From Yersinia thracica (lineage in GTDB: Bacteria > Pseudomonadota > Gammaproteobacteria > Enterobacterales > Enterobacteriaceae), in assembly GCF_902170565.1 (NCBI RefSeq), contig NZ_CABHXX010000074.1, positions 114,373-178,372 of the forward strand: a stretch of 64,000 nt of DNA. Reading direction: 5' to 3'. The notes under the pieces were generated by a model. That model did not search any database. It was not told the origin of the DNA and worked only from the letters and a program-made list of their open reading frames with translations. The translations under genes were made by a program, and so were the position numbers. Shown one piece after another: positions 36,563 through 46,356 of this stretch. Positions within the stretch are counted from its first letter, which is position 1, and each line of letters begins with the position of its first letter.

Positions 36563-37945
36563 CTATAAATCTTCCAACACCGCCAGTGCATCGGCCAGTT
36601 TTTTGACCCCAAAAACCTGCATATTAGGCAGCGGTTTCTTCGGCATATTGGCATAAGGCACGATAGCGCGTTTAAAACCGTGCTTGGCGGCCTCAGAAAT
36701 ACGCTCCTGACCACTGGGCACTGGGCGAATTTCGCCAGCCAGCCCGACTTCGCCAAATACCACTAAATCCTGTGGCAGTGGGCGGTCACGCAAACTGGAG
36801 ACCAGCGACATCAACAAGGCCAGATCGGCACTGGTTTCCGTCACTTTCACCCCGCCGACCACATTGACGAATACGTCTTGATCCGACATCTGCAAACCGC
36901 CATGGCGGTGTAACACGGCCAGTAAAATTGCCAGCCGATTCTGTTCCAGCCCGACCGCCACCCGGCGCGGGTTCGACATCATCGAGTGATCCACCAGCGC
37001 CTGAATCTCAACCAATAATGGGCGCGTCCCTTCCCACACCACCATCACTGAGCTGCCCGCCGTCACCTCATCCCCCCGACTCAGGAAAATCGCCGACGGG
37101 TTACTGACCTCGCGCAGACCTTGCTCGGTCATGGCGAATACGCCCAATTCATTGACCGCGCCAAAGCGATTTTTGTGGCTACGCAAGGTGCGAAAACGTG
37201 AGTCGCCATCGCCATCGAGCATCACCGAGCAGTCAATGCAGTGCTCCAAAACTTTCGGCCCCGCCAGCGAACCGTCTTTGGTTACGTGGCCCACCATCAC
37301 GATGGCGACCCCGCGGGTTTTGGCAAAACGGGTGAGATAAGCGGCGGTTTCACGCACTTGCGCCACACTGCCCGGCGATGATTGGATATCCGCCATATGC
37401 ATCACCTGGATAGAGTCGATCACCATCAGCCGGGGTTGTTCTTGTTCGGCAATCAGGCAAATCTGCTCAATGCTGGTTTCAGACAGCATATTCAGGCCAG
37501 CAGTGGGTAATCCCAGACGGTGCGCGCGCATCGCCACCTGTTGCAGTGACTCTTCGCCAGTGACATACAGGGTTTTCATGGTTTCGGACAATTTACACAG
37601 TGTTTGCAGCAGCAGAGTACTTTTCCCCGCACCGGGGTTACCGCCAATCAGAATGGCGCTGCCGGGCACCACGCCGCCGCCCAGCACCCGATCAAACTCA
37701 AGGAAACCGGTTGAGAAGCGCGGCAATTCGTCCAGACTGATGTCGGATAATTTCTGAACCCGACTGACTCCGGCATCACCGGCATAGCCGCCAAAACGTT
37801 CATTGCGGGTCGAGGATGTTGCCGCCGCCAGCCGAATCTCGGTAATGGTATTCCAGGCATTACAGGCGCTGCATTGCCCCTGCCAGCGCGGGTAATCAGC
37901 CCCGCATTCATTACAGACGAATGCCCGTTTTGGTGCTTTAGCCAC
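36563..37945 (-). CDS. radA: RadA/Sms, DNA branch-migration protein
   Basis: RecA-related ATPase that drives branch migration in recombinational repair. The 460 residues contain the N-terminal zinc finger (CNECG...CSAC, residues 11-32), Walker A GGNPGAGKST (about 98-107), the RadA-specific KNRFG motif (about 258-262) and a C-terminal Lon-protease-like domain (GLEQNRLAILLAVLHRHGG, VFGEVGLAGEIR). The length agrees with E. coli. It begins 3 bases after the serB stop, forming a serB-radA operon. Confidence 0.97.
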   Translation of the reverse strand: MAKAPKRAFVCNECGADYPRWQGQCSACNAWNTITEIRLAAATSSTRNERFGGYAGDAGVSRVQKLSDISLDELPRFSTGFLEFDRVLGGGVVPGSAILIGGNPGAGKSTLLLQTLCKLSETMKTLYVTGEESLQQVAMRAHRLGLPTAGLNMLSETSIEQICLIAEQEQPRLMVIDSIQVMHMADIQSSPGSVAQVRETAAYLTRFAKTRGVAIVMVGHVTKDGSLAGPKVLEHCIDCSVMLDGDGDSRFRTLRSHKNRFGAVNELGVFAMTEQGLREVSNPSAIFLSRGDEVTAGSSVMVVWEGTRPLLVEIQALVDHSMMSNPRRVAVGLEQNRLAILLAVLHRHGGLQMSDQDVFVNVVGGVKVTETSADLALLMSLVSSLRDRPLPQDLVVFGEVGLAGEIRPVPSGQERISEAAKHGFKRAIVPYANMPKKPLPNMQVFGVKKLADALAVLEDL

Positions 37946-37948
37946 ATT

Positions 37949-38926
37949 TCACCTCTCTTCGTGTTTTAAACTACCGCTGAGGATACACAGCACACTCAGC
38001 AAATCGCCGTGGCGGATAGCCACTTTTGCTTTGGCATAAACCTTGGGTTTAGCATGAAAAGCCAGACCCAGACCGGCTGCTTTCATCATTTTCAAGTCAT
38101 TGGCACCATCGCCGATTGCCACGGTTTGCGCCAGCGGGATATTCAATTTTTCAGCCAGCTTGAGCAGGATATCGGCTTTGTATTGCGCGTCGACAATCGG
38201 CCCCAGCACTTTACCCGTCAGTTTGCCGTCTTTGATTTCAAGCTCATTGGCGGCCACTTCGACCAGCCGCAGTTTATCGCGCAGATATTCGGCATAATAG
38301 GTAAAACCGCCGGAAGCAATCGCCACATGCCAATCTAGCGCCTGAAGCTTGCGCACTAAGCTGGTCAGCCCCGGCATCAAGGGCAATTCGTCACGCACCT
38401 GTTTGAGAATATTGGCATCCGCCCCTTTCAGAGCCGCGACGCGCTGGCGTAAACTGGCGGAGAAATCCAGCTCGCCTTGCATCGCGCGCTCCGTGACCGC
38501 CGCCACTTCTTCACCGACACCGGCCAACTTGGCAATCTCATCAATACATTCAATTTGGATGGCGGTGGAATCCATGTCCATCACTAACAGGCCCGGCGTG
38601 CGCAAATGCGGAATCGCGCCCAATGGCGCTACATCCAGCCCGCTTTCATCGGCCAGCGTTTTAATGCGCGGGGTCAAACTGCCCGCCAGGCGGATAACTT
38701 GATAATCTTCCACACACCAGGCAGAGACAATCACCATTGCCGCGCCCAGTTGGCGTTGGAAATCAGTAATGCGCTTTTTATCCAGTTTTCTGCCATACAA
38801 CAGCCAACCTGTATGACCAGCACGATAATCCAGCGGCATAACTTCATCGCCACTGAGTGAAAGTGGCAGACCCGGCCATTGATAGATCTCTGCGGGAAGA
38901 TCACAATAGGTCAGACTATTAGACAT
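37949..38926 (-). CDS. serB: Phosphoserine phosphatase
   Basis: Last enzyme of serine synthesis. From ATG 38926 (MSNSLTYCDLPAEI) the protein has 325 residues, near E. coli SerB (322), with AGGAG 8 bases upstream; a frame extending to 38977 has no family support. An N-terminal ACT-like region precedes the HAD phosphatase: nucleophile Asp in LLVMDMDSTAI (about 115), IASGGFT and the metal site AIGDGANDLKMM. It is divergent from smp and first in the serB-radA unit. Confidence 0.97.
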   Translation of the reverse strand: MSNSLTYCDLPAEIYQWPGLPLSLSGDEVMPLDYRAGHTGWLLYGRKLDKKRITDFQRQLGAAMVIVSAWCVEDYQVIRLAGSLTPRIKTLADESGLDVAPLGAIPHLRTPGLLVMDMDSTAIQIECIDEIAKLAGVGEEVAAVTERAMQGELDFSASLRQRVAALKGADANILKQVRDELPLMPGLTSLVRKLQALDWHVAIASGGFTYYAEYLRDKLRLVEVAANELEIKDGKLTGKVLGPIVDAQYKADILLKLAEKLNIPLAQTVAIGDGANDLKMMKAAGLGLAFHAKPKVYAKAKVAIRHGDLLSVLCILSGSLKHEER

Positions 38927-39037
38927 GAATGGCTCCTGTAAAAAACGGGGTAAAGGCAAGACAAAAGGACGCATCAAGCTATCCTATCGCCCTTGCTTCT
39001 GGCAACATAAAGTCACCGATTCTGGTAAGGAACCTGC

Positions 39038-39715
39038 ATGGCTAAGGCTAAATTAAAATTCCGATTGCACCGCACCGCCATTGTGTTGATTTGCCTGGCA
39101 TTATTGGTTTTGCTTATGCAAGGTGCATCCTATTTCAGCCTCAGTCATCAACTCGCCCGCTCGGAGCAGGTTGAAGAACTGGCAAAAACGCTGGCAAAAC
39201 AAGTCACTTTCAGCCTGTCACCGCTGATGGATACCAGTGATGATGATATTGATAGCCAGAAAGTCGATGAAATTCTGCAACAATTGACTCAGTCAAGCCG
39301 CATCTTGGATGCCAGTGTATATCAGATTGACGGTACCTTGGTTGCCAGCGCGGGAGAGAATGTCAAAGTTCGCGACAGACTGGCTTTGGATGGTAAGCGC
39401 CCCGGCAGTTATTTCAATCACCAGATTGTGGAATTGATTCCTGGGAAAAGTGGGCCAACCGGGTTTCTGCGCATGACGCTCGACACCCACGTGCTCGCCA
39501 CAGAATCCAAGCAAGTGGATAATACCACCAATTTATTGCGGCTGATGATACTGGTGGCGCTGGCTGTCGGCATTATTCTGGCTCGCACCTTGCTGCAAGG
39601 TCGCCGTAGCCGCTGGCAGCAATCACCCTATCTGCTGACCGCCAATACACCAGTGAAAGAAGATGAAAATGAGGATGAGACGGCAGAGTCAGACCAAAAA
39701 CCGGATGATAAGTAA
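39038..39715 (+). CDS. smp: Smp (YtjB), membrane protein of unknown function
   Basis: The 225 residues align with E. coli Smp/YtjB: MAKAKLKFRLHRTAIVLICL begins a transmembrane helix (about 12-32), then a periplasmic part (RILDASVYQIDGTLVASAGE, VRDRLALDGKRPGSYFN), a second helix (about 165-185) and a cytoplasmic acidic tail. The periplasmic domain resembles a sensor, but no signalling domain follows. It is divergent from serB, as in E. coli. In E. coli lplA lies between it and yjjJ; here a repeat pair takes that place. Confidence 0.92.
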   Translation: MAKAKLKFRLHRTAIVLICLALLVLLMQGASYFSLSHQLARSEQVEELAKTLAKQVTFSLSPLMDTSDDDIDSQKVDEILQQLTQSSRILDASVYQIDGTLVASAGENVKVRDRLALDGKRPGSYFNHQIVELIPGKSGPTGFLRMTLDTHVLATESKQVDNTTNLLRLMILVALAVGIILARTLLQGRRSRWQQSPYLLTANTPVKEDENEDETAESDQKPDDK

Positions 39716-39718
39716 TAA

Positions 39719-39925
39719 TGAGTGAGGCCCGATGAGCTGACTCAGATCAGTGATTCGGGTAAGCCAGAGCTGCCAACAAAGCTGCGGCAGCAAGGGCGCA
39801 GGGAATACCCAAAGCCATTGTTGCAGCAAGGCGGCAAATGAGTGAGGCCCGATGAGCTGACTCAGGTCAGTGATTCGGGTAAGCGAGAGCTGCCAACAAA
39901 GCTGCGGCGGCAAGGGCGCGGGGAA
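39719..39925 (+). repeat. Tandem pair of ERIC-derived repeats, exact 120-bp period
   Basis: Two copies of AATGAGTGAGGCCCGATGAG...GATTCGGGTAAGC...GCTGCCAACAAAGCTGCGGC begin at 39719 and 39839 and differ at only about seven bases. Each contains the ERIC core in shortened form (GCCCGATGAGCTGACTCAG, TCAGTGATTCGGGT). A recent segmental duplication is likely. Confidence 0.9.
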
Positions 39926-41269
39926 TTAGGCCATGCGCCCAATCAGAGGGGTAAGTAAAAGCAGTTTTTCCTGCATCTGCCCGGCAATAACTTTGAATTC
40001 TTCACTGATATTCGAATGAACGCCCACCCGCTGCCAGAATATATTTGCCAGTTGCTGTGCCTGCTGCCAATGTTCACGGCCTACATCCGCCGATAATGTA
40101 ATATCAGGCACCGTTTTCCGCATATTCCCCGTGCCTGATGGAGCAAACGCCATCGGCAGCATGTCGTAAATAGGGGCAAGAGATAAAGGCCGATTGGCGG
40201 GATGCAAGAATGATAGATTCCCATGATGCATATCAGTATTCGCAATCAATATGCCAAAAGCCCAAATAAAACGGACTTGCTCAAGTTCTGCCTGGCCCAG
40301 TAAACCTTTTAGTGCCAGCTCACGACAAACTTTTGGCCAACTGGCAACCGGCATACCAACAAACTCAGCATTTACGGCTTCCAGAGAAACCATACCAATG
40401 CGGCCACGCGGCCCCTGTCGGTCAAAGCGCTCCACTTCCAGAAAAGTTTGCCGATCCGGATTTTGCAGTATATGACTGGCCGCGACTGAAAAACCCGCAT
40501 CCTTTAACGTGTTTAACGCCAGAGACTCGGCAATCAGTAAATCTGCCCAACGTTGTGCGTTAGGATTATCTTGTGCCGCGGTAAATTTAACAATGACATA
40601 TGACGGAGACTTTCCCTCATATCCGGCATAACAGGTAAATTTCGGCTGTTCACCACCTGCCGATGAGCCCACCATCTCACCCGCCAGCGCCATGAGAGAT
40701 AGCTCGTTATATCGTTGCAACTTATCCGATGGTTGAATAGGAACAGCATCAGGTTTGGCCAGCCAGTGTTGATAGCTTTCCTGCCCGAGCAGAATATTAC
40801 CATTTACATCATCTGCCAAACGGGACAGCGCGATAAGGATATGATCTTCATTCCACCCGCGAATATCTTTATCAAGCTGCAATGGCTCAGCAACGGACTT
40901 CCCCCAAATCCGCCCAAGAAACCCCTGTGGGCGCATATCAGCCAGATACCATGGGAGGCTGTGGAATTGTTGCCATGAATCGTCATCCAGTTGGTGTACG
41001 CAACACATTTCAGCCGGATAGATCGGATATAAATTAGCAAAATGGCTGGCATTTCCTTCACGATCAATTCTGTAGAGCGGAAACTCACTCACGCCGGCAA
41101 CCGAGCGCAGTAAAGCATAACGGGTGGATTTCCCCTTCCCTATCTTAAGTACCCGGTCTTTAAATGCCGTTAATTGACGGGAAATTGTTGGCTGGCTGAT
41201 TGCTAAAGCTTGTGCCAAGGAGCTTGCCGTTGTCGGGCCTTGTCGCAATAACATTTCCAGAGTGAGCAT
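39926..41269 (-). CDS. yjjJ: YjjJ, HipA-family protein with N-terminal helix-turn-helix
   Basis: HipA-like serine/threonine kinase fold; in E. coli YjjJ has been described as a HipA-like toxin without an adjacent HipB. The 447 residues begin with a DNA-binding domain (TASSLAQALAISQPTISRQL, residues 14-33). The HipA C-terminal kinase follows: GEQPKFTCY, catalytic FGILIANTDMHHGNLSFL (Asp in NTD, about 328) and metal-binding IYDMLPMAF. No HipB-like gene precedes it, so the fused helix-turn-helix may do that job. It lies between smp and deoD as in E. coli, minus lplA. Confidence 0.93.
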   Translation of the reverse strand: MLTLEMLLRQGPTTASSLAQALAISQPTISRQLTAFKDRVLKIGKGKSTRYALLRSVAGVSEFPLYRIDREGNASHFANLYPIYPAEMCCVHQLDDDSWQQFHSLPWYLADMRPQGFLGRIWGKSVAEPLQLDKDIRGWNEDHILIALSRLADDVNGNILLGQESYQHWLAKPDAVPIQPSDKLQRYNELSLMALAGEMVGSSAGGEQPKFTCYAGYEGKSPSYVIVKFTAAQDNPNAQRWADLLIAESLALNTLKDAGFSVAASHILQNPDRQTFLEVERFDRQGPRGRIGMVSLEAVNAEFVGMPVASWPKVCRELALKGLLGQAELEQVRFIWAFGILIANTDMHHGNLSFLHPANRPLSLAPIYDMLPMAFAPSGTGNMRKTVPDITLSADVGREHWQQAQQLANIFWQRVGVHSNISEEFKVIAGQMQEKLLLLTPLIGRMA

Positions 41270-41422
41270 TAGAGTCGATCCGTGAATAGAAATATGAATA
41301 AAAAAATGAATAGAAGCGTAAATAGATTTATATCGCTAATAGCATGATATGTAAAGGCAGTAAAAACAAACTACGTGGATTATGAATAGATTCGCAGAAA
41401 TAAATAAGATAATAGAGAACGA

Positions 41423-41445
41423 AGCCGTAACACAATGGTACGGCT
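41423..41445 (-). terminator. Stem-loop after deoD
   Basis: AGCCGTA and TACGGCT pair around ACACAATGG just downstream of deoD. The T-tract on the minus strand is poor (TCGTTCTC), so this is a weak or Rho-assisted end of the deo operon. Confidence 0.5.
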
Positions 41446-41458
41446 CCGTAAGGCGACT

Positions 41459-42181
41459 TTATGCCGCTGCATCACCCAGCAAGACAGATTCTAATGCAAT
41501 CTCAATCATGTCATTGAAAGTGGTCTGGCGCTCGGCGGCGGTGGTTTGCTCACCGGTGCGGATATGGTCAGACACGGTGCAGATAGTCAGAGCTTTCGCG
41601 CCGAATTCAGCAGCAACACCATAGATACCCGCCGCTTCCATCTCCACGCCCAGAATGCCGTATTTCTCCATTACATCAAACATTTGCGGATCTGGCGTGT
41701 AGAACAAATCAGCGGAGAAAATGTTACCCACACGGACATTCAGACCTTTCGCTTTGGCCGCATCAACAGCATTGCGGGTCATCTCGAAGTCAGCAATCGC
41801 CGCATAATCGTGGTCTTTAAAGCGCATGCGGTTCACTTTGGAATCAGTACACGCGCCCATGCCGATAACCACATCGCGCAGTTTAACGTCAGCACGAACC
41901 GCACCGCAGGAACCCACACGAATGATTTTCTTCACGCCGAAATCAGTGATCAATTCTTTCGCGTAAATGGAGCAAGATGGGATACCCATGCCGTGGCCCA
42001 TGACTGAAATTTTGCGCCCTTTATAGGTGCCGGTGAAACCCAACATGCCGCGCACATTGTTCACTTCGCGCACATCTTGCAAGAAGGTTTCGGCGATAAA
42101 CTTCGCACGCAGCGGGTCCCCTGGCATCAGTACAACGTCAGCAAAATCACCCATTTCAGCATTAATATGTGGCGTTGCCAT
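41459..42181 (-). CDS. deoD: Purine nucleoside phosphorylase
   Basis: Phosphorolyses purine (deoxy)nucleosides to base and (deoxy)ribose 1-phosphate. From ATG 42181 ([18 protein letters not shown]) it has 240 residues, close to E. coli DeoD (239); AAGGAAA precedes it. Family motifs: [11 protein letters not shown] (phosphate-binding Arg, about 24), [12 protein letters not shown] (64-75), VEMEAAGIY (about 178) and the catalytic Asp in VSDHIRTGE (about 204). It is the last gene of deoCABD, separated from deoB by 227 bp containing a repeat. Confidence 0.97.
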   Translation of the reverse strand: MATPHINAEMGDFADVVLMPGDPLRAKFIAETFLQDVREVNNVRGMLGFTGTYKGRKISVMGHGMGIPSCSIYAKELITDFGVKKIIRVGSCGAVRADVKLRDVVIGMGACTDSKVNRMRFKDHDYAAIADFEMTRNAVDAAKAKGLNVRVGNIFSADLFYTPDPQMFDVMEKYGILGVEMEAAGIYGVAAEFGAKALTICTVSDHIRTGEQTTAAERQTTFNDMIEIALESVLLGDAAA

Positions 42182-42276
42182 AATCACTTTCCTTAAAAAT
42201 CAGAGAATTAAAATTTATATTACTGAACTGTTAGTGTTTTCATACACTCCCAATTCAGTAGAATTCTATCAATCAG

Positions 42277-42409
42277 AAGGCGTAGATGAGCACAGGCAGT
42301 TTGGGTGCGGCCAGCGCCCCCCCGGAGCCTACACCTGGTCTTATAAAACCTAAGTACGTGAGGATTTTTAGCACTGCCCAATCCCAAAATGACACGCTCA
42401 GCTTAGCCT
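42277..42409. repeat. Palindromic intergenic repeat, family 2, copy 1
   Basis: Begins CACAGGCAGTTTGGGTGCGG and continues CCAGCGC, CGGAGCCTACA, AGTACGTGAGGAT, ending GCACTGCCCAATCCCAAAAT and CTCAGCTTAGCC. The two ends are imperfect inverted repeats. The same framework recurs at 46231-46354 beside nupC. It separates deoB from deoD inside the deo operon. Confidence 0.75.
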
Positions 42410-43632
42410 TACAGCATATTCTTCCCATAATCCATTGGGGAAAGGTCAAAATACTTGGCGACTGTCTGCCCAATATCAGCAAAAGTCTCACGATGCCCCA
42501 ATGAGCCAGGTTTCACTTTCGGGCCGTAAACCAAGACCGGAATATGCTCACGGGTATGGTCGGTGCCCGGCCAGGTTGGGTCACAACCATGGTCAGCGGT
42601 CAGGATCAAAATGTCATCTTCTTTCACCAGCGCCATCAGCTCGGGCAGGCGGCGGTCAAACAATTCCAGCGCGGCGGCATAACCCGCCACATCGCGGCGG
42701 TGACCATAAGAAGAGTCAAAATCAACAAAGTTAGTGAAAACTATGGTGTTGTCACCGGCTTTTTTCATCTCTTCAATGGTGGCATCAAACAGCGCATCCA
42801 GACCGGTAGCTTTCACTTTCTGCGTGATCCCAACGTGGGCGTAGATATCGGCAATTTTACCGATAGACACCACTTCGCCGCTCTTTTCTTCTACCAGTTT
42901 TTTCAACACCGTTGGCGCTGGCGGTTCAACAGCCAGATCATGGCGGTTGCCAGTGCGCTGGAAGTTACCGGGCTTATCACCGAGGAATGGGCGCGCAATC
43001 ACACGGCCAATATTGTAGCCGCCGTCAGTCAGCTCTTCGCGGGCGATTTCGCACAATTCATACAGACGATCCAGGCCAAAAGTCTCTTCGTGACAAGCAA
43101 TCTGGAATACTGAGTCTGCGGAGGTATAGAAAATCGGCTTCCCGGTTTTCATGTGCTCTTCGCCTAGTTGGTCAAGGATCACCGTGCCAGAGGAGTGGCA
43201 GTTACCCAAATAACCCGGCAAATTGGCGCGTTTGACCAGTTTTTCCAGTAATTCTGGTGGGAAGCTATTCTCCACATCACTGAAATAGCCCCAATCGAAC
43301 AAGACTGGGACACCGGCAATTTCCCAGTGGCCCGATGGAGTATCTTTACCGGAGGATAACTCACTGGCATAGCCATAAGCGCCAATGATATCTGCATTTT
43401 TATCCAGCCCTGGCGGGAATTTACCGGTAGATTCTTCGGCGGCTTTACCTAACCCTAAGCGGCTCAGGTTCGGCAGCTTCAATGGGCCGCTACGGCCAAC
43501 ATCAGCTTCACCGCGGGCGCAGGCCTCGGCGATGTGGCCCAGTGTATCGGCTCCTTCGTCGCCAAATTTCTTAGCATCAGCACTTGCGCCAATACCAAAT
43601 GAGTCTAATACCATAATAAATGTACGTTTCAT
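42409..43632 (-). CDS. deoB: Phosphopentomutase
   Basis: Converts (deoxy)ribose 1-phosphate to the 5-phosphate. ATG 43632 ([20 protein letters not shown]) gives 407 residues, exactly E. coli DeoB; AGGAG lies 8 bases upstream. The alkaline-phosphatase-superfamily metal ligands are in VLDSFGIG (Asp10), [10 protein letters not shown] and [19 protein letters not shown] (about 330-350). It begins 53 bases after deoA. Confidence 0.98.
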   Translation of the reverse strand: MKRTFIMVLDSFGIGASADAKKFGDEGADTLGHIAEACARGEADVGRSGPLKLPNLSRLGLGKAAEESTGKFPPGLDKNADIIGAYGYASELSSGKDTPSGHWEIAGVPVLFDWGYFSDVENSFPPELLEKLVKRANLPGYLGNCHSSGTVILDQLGEEHMKTGKPIFYTSADSVFQIACHEETFGLDRLYELCEIAREELTDGGYNIGRVIARPFLGDKPGNFQRTGNRHDLAVEPPAPTVLKKLVEEKSGEVVSIGKIADIYAHVGITQKVKATGLDALFDATIEEMKKAGDNTIVFTNFVDFDSSYGHRRDVAGYAAALELFDRRLPELMALVKEDDILILTADHGCDPTWPGTDHTREHIPVLVYGPKVKPGSLGHRETFADIGQTVAKYFDLSPMDYGKNML

Positions 43633-43685
43633 TATTTTCTCCTGCATAGGTTCGCACGCTGTGCGACACCTTTAAAATAGAGTAT

Positions 43686-45008
43686 TTATTCAGTGATACG
43701 GCGATAAACCACCGGGGTTTCTTCTGGCGCTTTGTCGCCCAGAGTGATTGCTGCCCGCACCGCATCAGCCGCCTGCTGCCAGTCATCTTCATTATTGGCA
43801 TGAATCACGGCTAATGGCTGCTGATCATCAACCGTCGCGCCCAAACGGGCCATATCGGTAAGGCCCACACTGTAATCAATCGGGTCAGTTGCCCGGCGGC
43901 GACCACCGCCGAGAGAAACCACGGCCATACCTAATGCTCGGGTATCCATGGCAGTGATGATTCCAGACCGTTCAGCAAATACTGGCTTGCTCAACAGAGC
44001 AGCGGGTAAGTAACTGTCATAGCGCTCGACAAAATCGCTCGGGCCTTTTTGCGCCGCGACCATGCGCCCAAAGATTTCCGCCGCTTTGCCGTTATCCAAT
44101 ACTGTTTGCAGCTTAGCACGAGCATCGGCATCATCTTGCGCTAAACCGCCGGACAGCAACATCTCGACACACAGCGCCATGGTCACTTCCAGCAGACGCG
44201 GGTTGCGATACTCGCCCGTCAGGAAGCGCACCGCTTCGCGCACTTCAACCGCATTACCGGCGCTGGAAGCCAAAACTTGATTCATGTCGGTCAGCAGCGC
44301 GGTAGTTTTACACCCCGCCCCATTGGCGACACCGACAATGGCCTTGGCTAAGTCCTCAGATAGCTGATAAGTCGGCATAAATGCGCCCGACCCCACTTTG
44401 ACATCCATGACCAGCGCATCCAACCCTTCAGCCAGTTTTTTAGCCAGAATAGAGGCGGTAATCAGCGGGATGGAATCCACCGTGGCGGTGATATCGCGCG
44501 TCGCATAAAAACGTTTATCCGCCGGTGCCAGTGAACTGGTTTGACCGATGATGGCGACGCCGACATCCTGAATAATTTTGCGGAATGCGCTGTCATCGGG
44601 GAAAATATCAAAACCGGGGATAGCTTCCAGTTTGTCCAAAGTCCCGCCGGTGTGACCCAAACCACGGCCCGAAATCATTGGCACATAGCCGCCGCAAGCC
44701 GCCACCATGGGGCCGAGCATCAAGGAAGTCACATCACCCACGCCGCCGGTGGAGTGTTTGTCCACAATCGGGCCGTTAAGATTTAAACTTTTCCAGTTCA
44801 GAACTGTGCCCGAATCGCGCATTGCCATGGTGAGCGCCACACGTTCGGGCATGCTCATATCATGGAAATAAATAGTCATCGCCAGAGCGGCAATTTGCCC
44901 TTCGGAAACCACGTTATCGCGAATACCATTGATAAAGAAACGAATTTCTTCTTCGCTCAGTGCCTGACCGTCGCGTTTTTTACGAATAATTTCTTGTGCG
45001 AGAAACAA
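43686..45008 (-). CDS. deoA: Thymidine phosphorylase
   Basis: Cleaves thymidine and deoxyuridine with phosphate. I set the start at TTG 45008, giving [15 protein letters not shown] and 440 residues, as in E. coli deoA, which also uses a non-ATG start. AGGGGG is 6 bases upstream, better than any upstream start. The phosphate-binding signature [15 protein letters not shown] (about 84-98) and [16 protein letters not shown] (about 113-128) are present. It is the second gene of the operon, 87 bases after deoC. Confidence 0.97.
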   Translation of the reverse strand: MFLAQEIIRKKRDGQALSEEEIRFFINGIRDNVVSEGQIAALAMTIYFHDMSMPERVALTMAMRDSGTVLNWKSLNLNGPIVDKHSTGGVGDVTSLMLGPMVAACGGYVPMISGRGLGHTGGTLDKLEAIPGFDIFPDDSAFRKIIQDVGVAIIGQTSSLAPADKRFYATRDITATVDSIPLITASILAKKLAEGLDALVMDVKVGSGAFMPTYQLSEDLAKAIVGVANGAGCKTTALLTDMNQVLASSAGNAVEVREAVRFLTGEYRNPRLLEVTMALCVEMLLSGGLAQDDADARAKLQTVLDNGKAAEIFGRMVAAQKGPSDFVERYDSYLPAALLSKPVFAERSGIITAMDTRALGMAVVSLGGGRRRATDPIDYSVGLTDMARLGATVDDQQPLAVIHANNEDDWQQAADAVRAAITLGDKAPEETPVVYRRITE

Positions 45009-45095
45009 GGTATCCCCCTGCTTATGAAATAAAAGCGGCACAGCGGACAAAATAGCCCGCAGTGCATCTGCTCAGTTCAATGACTGAGATAATGA

Positions 45096-45893
45096 TTAGT
45101 AGCCGGTGGTTTTGCTGTTGCTCTGATGACCCAATGTCGTCAACAAGCTCCCCAACAGACTGGAGGCACCAAAACGGAAGTGGCGAGCATCAGCCCAACC
45201 TTCACCCATTAATTGATCAGACAGCTGTAGGAATTCTGCCGCGTCTTGCGCAGTACGCACCCCACCCGCCGGTTTAAAGCCCACGGTTTTCGCCACTCCC
45301 AAGTCACGGATGGTGCGCATCATGATGCTGGCACTTTCCAGCGTGGCATTAACTGGCACTTTACCGGTGGAGGTTTTAATGAAATCTGCCCCGGCTTTGA
45401 TAGCAATCTCGGAGGCCTGGCGAATCAGATGTTCTTGCTTTAACTCACCGGTTTCAATGATAACTTTCAGCAGCACATTGGCCGCTGCACAAGCTTCTTT
45501 GCACTGTTTCACCAGTTCGAAGCCGACTTTATCATTACCCGCCATTAAGGCGCGATAAGGGAAAACCACATCCACTTCATCAGCACCATAGGCAATCGCC
45601 GCCTGGGTTTCAGCCAGCGCGATGGCAATATCATCATTACCGTGAGGGAAATTGGTGACCGTGGCAATGCGAATTTCAGGTGTTCCCTGTTCGCGTAATG
45701 TTTTACGCGCAATAGGAATAAAGCGAGGATAAATACAGATTGCCGCGGTATTACCGGCAGGACTTTTAGCCTGATGACACAGAGCAATAACCTTATCGTC
45801 GGTATCGTCGTCATTCAGGGTGGTTAAATCCATCAAACTCAGTGCGCGTTTGGCATAGCCGTTGAGATTCGCGCAGGCGGTTAAATCGGTCAT
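45096..45893 (-). CDS. deoC: Deoxyribose-phosphate aldolase
   Basis: Splits deoxyribose 5-phosphate into acetaldehyde and glyceraldehyde 3-phosphate. From ATG 45893 ([20 protein letters not shown]) it has 265 residues; GGAGAG is 7 bases upstream. The Schiff-base lysine lies in [12 protein letters not shown] (about 172), and the second conserved lysine in [13 protein letters not shown] (about 207). The N terminus has a few more residues than E. coli DeoC (259). It is first in the operon, downstream of two CRP sites. Confidence 0.97.
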   Translation of the reverse strand: MTDLTACANLNGYAKRALSLMDLTTLNDDDTDDKVIALCHQAKSPAGNTAAICIYPRFIPIARKTLREQGTPEIRIATVTNFPHGNDDIAIALAETQAAIAYGADEVDVVFPYRALMAGNDKVGFELVKQCKEACAAANVLLKVIIETGELKQEHLIRQASEIAIKAGADFIKTSTGKVPVNATLESASIMMRTIRDLGVAKTVGFKPAGGVRTAQDAAEFLQLSDQLMGEGWADARHFRFGASSLLGSLLTTLGHQSNSKTTGY

Positions 45894-46077
45894 AAAACTC
45901 TCCAACACTATTTCAGCCCAGAACTGAGCATTTATTTATGAGCCACATGGTTCTAAGCTCAATACGTTGGCGAGCGGACTTGGTTCCTTGAAGATAGCCC
46001 CTATTCGGGAAGCAATTGAGATCCATCTCACCGCACTAACTTATTACGCTATTTGAACACGTTCTCAGCACATGAGA

Positions 46078-46093
46078 TGTGTTCATATTCACA
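46078..46093. promoter_or_regulatory. CRP site 1, deoP2-like promoter
   Basis: TGTGT-TCATAT-TCACA matches the CRP consensus TGTGA-N6-TCACA with one mismatch, about 185 bp upstream of deoC. The second site is 52 bp away, mimicking the 53-bp spacing of the CRP sites in E. coli deoP2, between which CytR binds. Confidence 0.8.
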
Positions 46094-46129
46094 TTAATCA
46101 ATAGTAACTTGTAACGAGCTGGGATTATA

Positions 46130-46145
46130 TGTGATTAAAATCACA
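46130..46145. promoter_or_regulatory. CRP site 2, deoP2-like promoter
   Basis: TGTGA-TTAAAA-TCACA is a perfect CRP consensus palindrome. It is the distal member of the pair upstream of deoC. The TAGTAACTTGTAACGAG segment between the two is where a CytR dimer would be expected. Confidence 0.88.
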
Positions 46146-46230
46146 AAATAACCTGTTTTATGGCCTTCTGATAGTCAATGCCCACTTGCATCAAGGATAG
46201 CTTATGGGCAGAAATACGCCTGAAAGACAG

Positions 46231-46354
46231 ACCGATTAGCCGTCAGCGGCGCAGGCCGTTTGAGTACGGACAGCGCACAAGAACCGGAGCATACAGGAAG
46301 TATGTGACGGTAATGAGCGCTGCCCAATCTCAAAGTGGCAAATCAAGCTAGCCT
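46231..46354. repeat. Palindromic intergenic repeat, family 2, copy 2
   Basis: GCGCAGGCCGTTTGAGTACG, GACAGCGC, CCGGAGCATACAG, AAGTATGTGACGG, then GCGCTGCCCAATCTCAAAGT and AAGCTAGCC align with copy 1 at 42277-42409; copy 1 has about 11 extra bases in the middle. It ends 3 bases from the nupC stop codon and fills most of the deoC-nupC gap (45894-46356), which holds no gene. Confidence 0.75.
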
Positions 46355-46356
46355 AA

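Noticed and set aside
42544..43113. A 189-codon frame antisense to deoB
   Set aside because: Shadow of a conserved enzyme gene; no independent evidence of coding.
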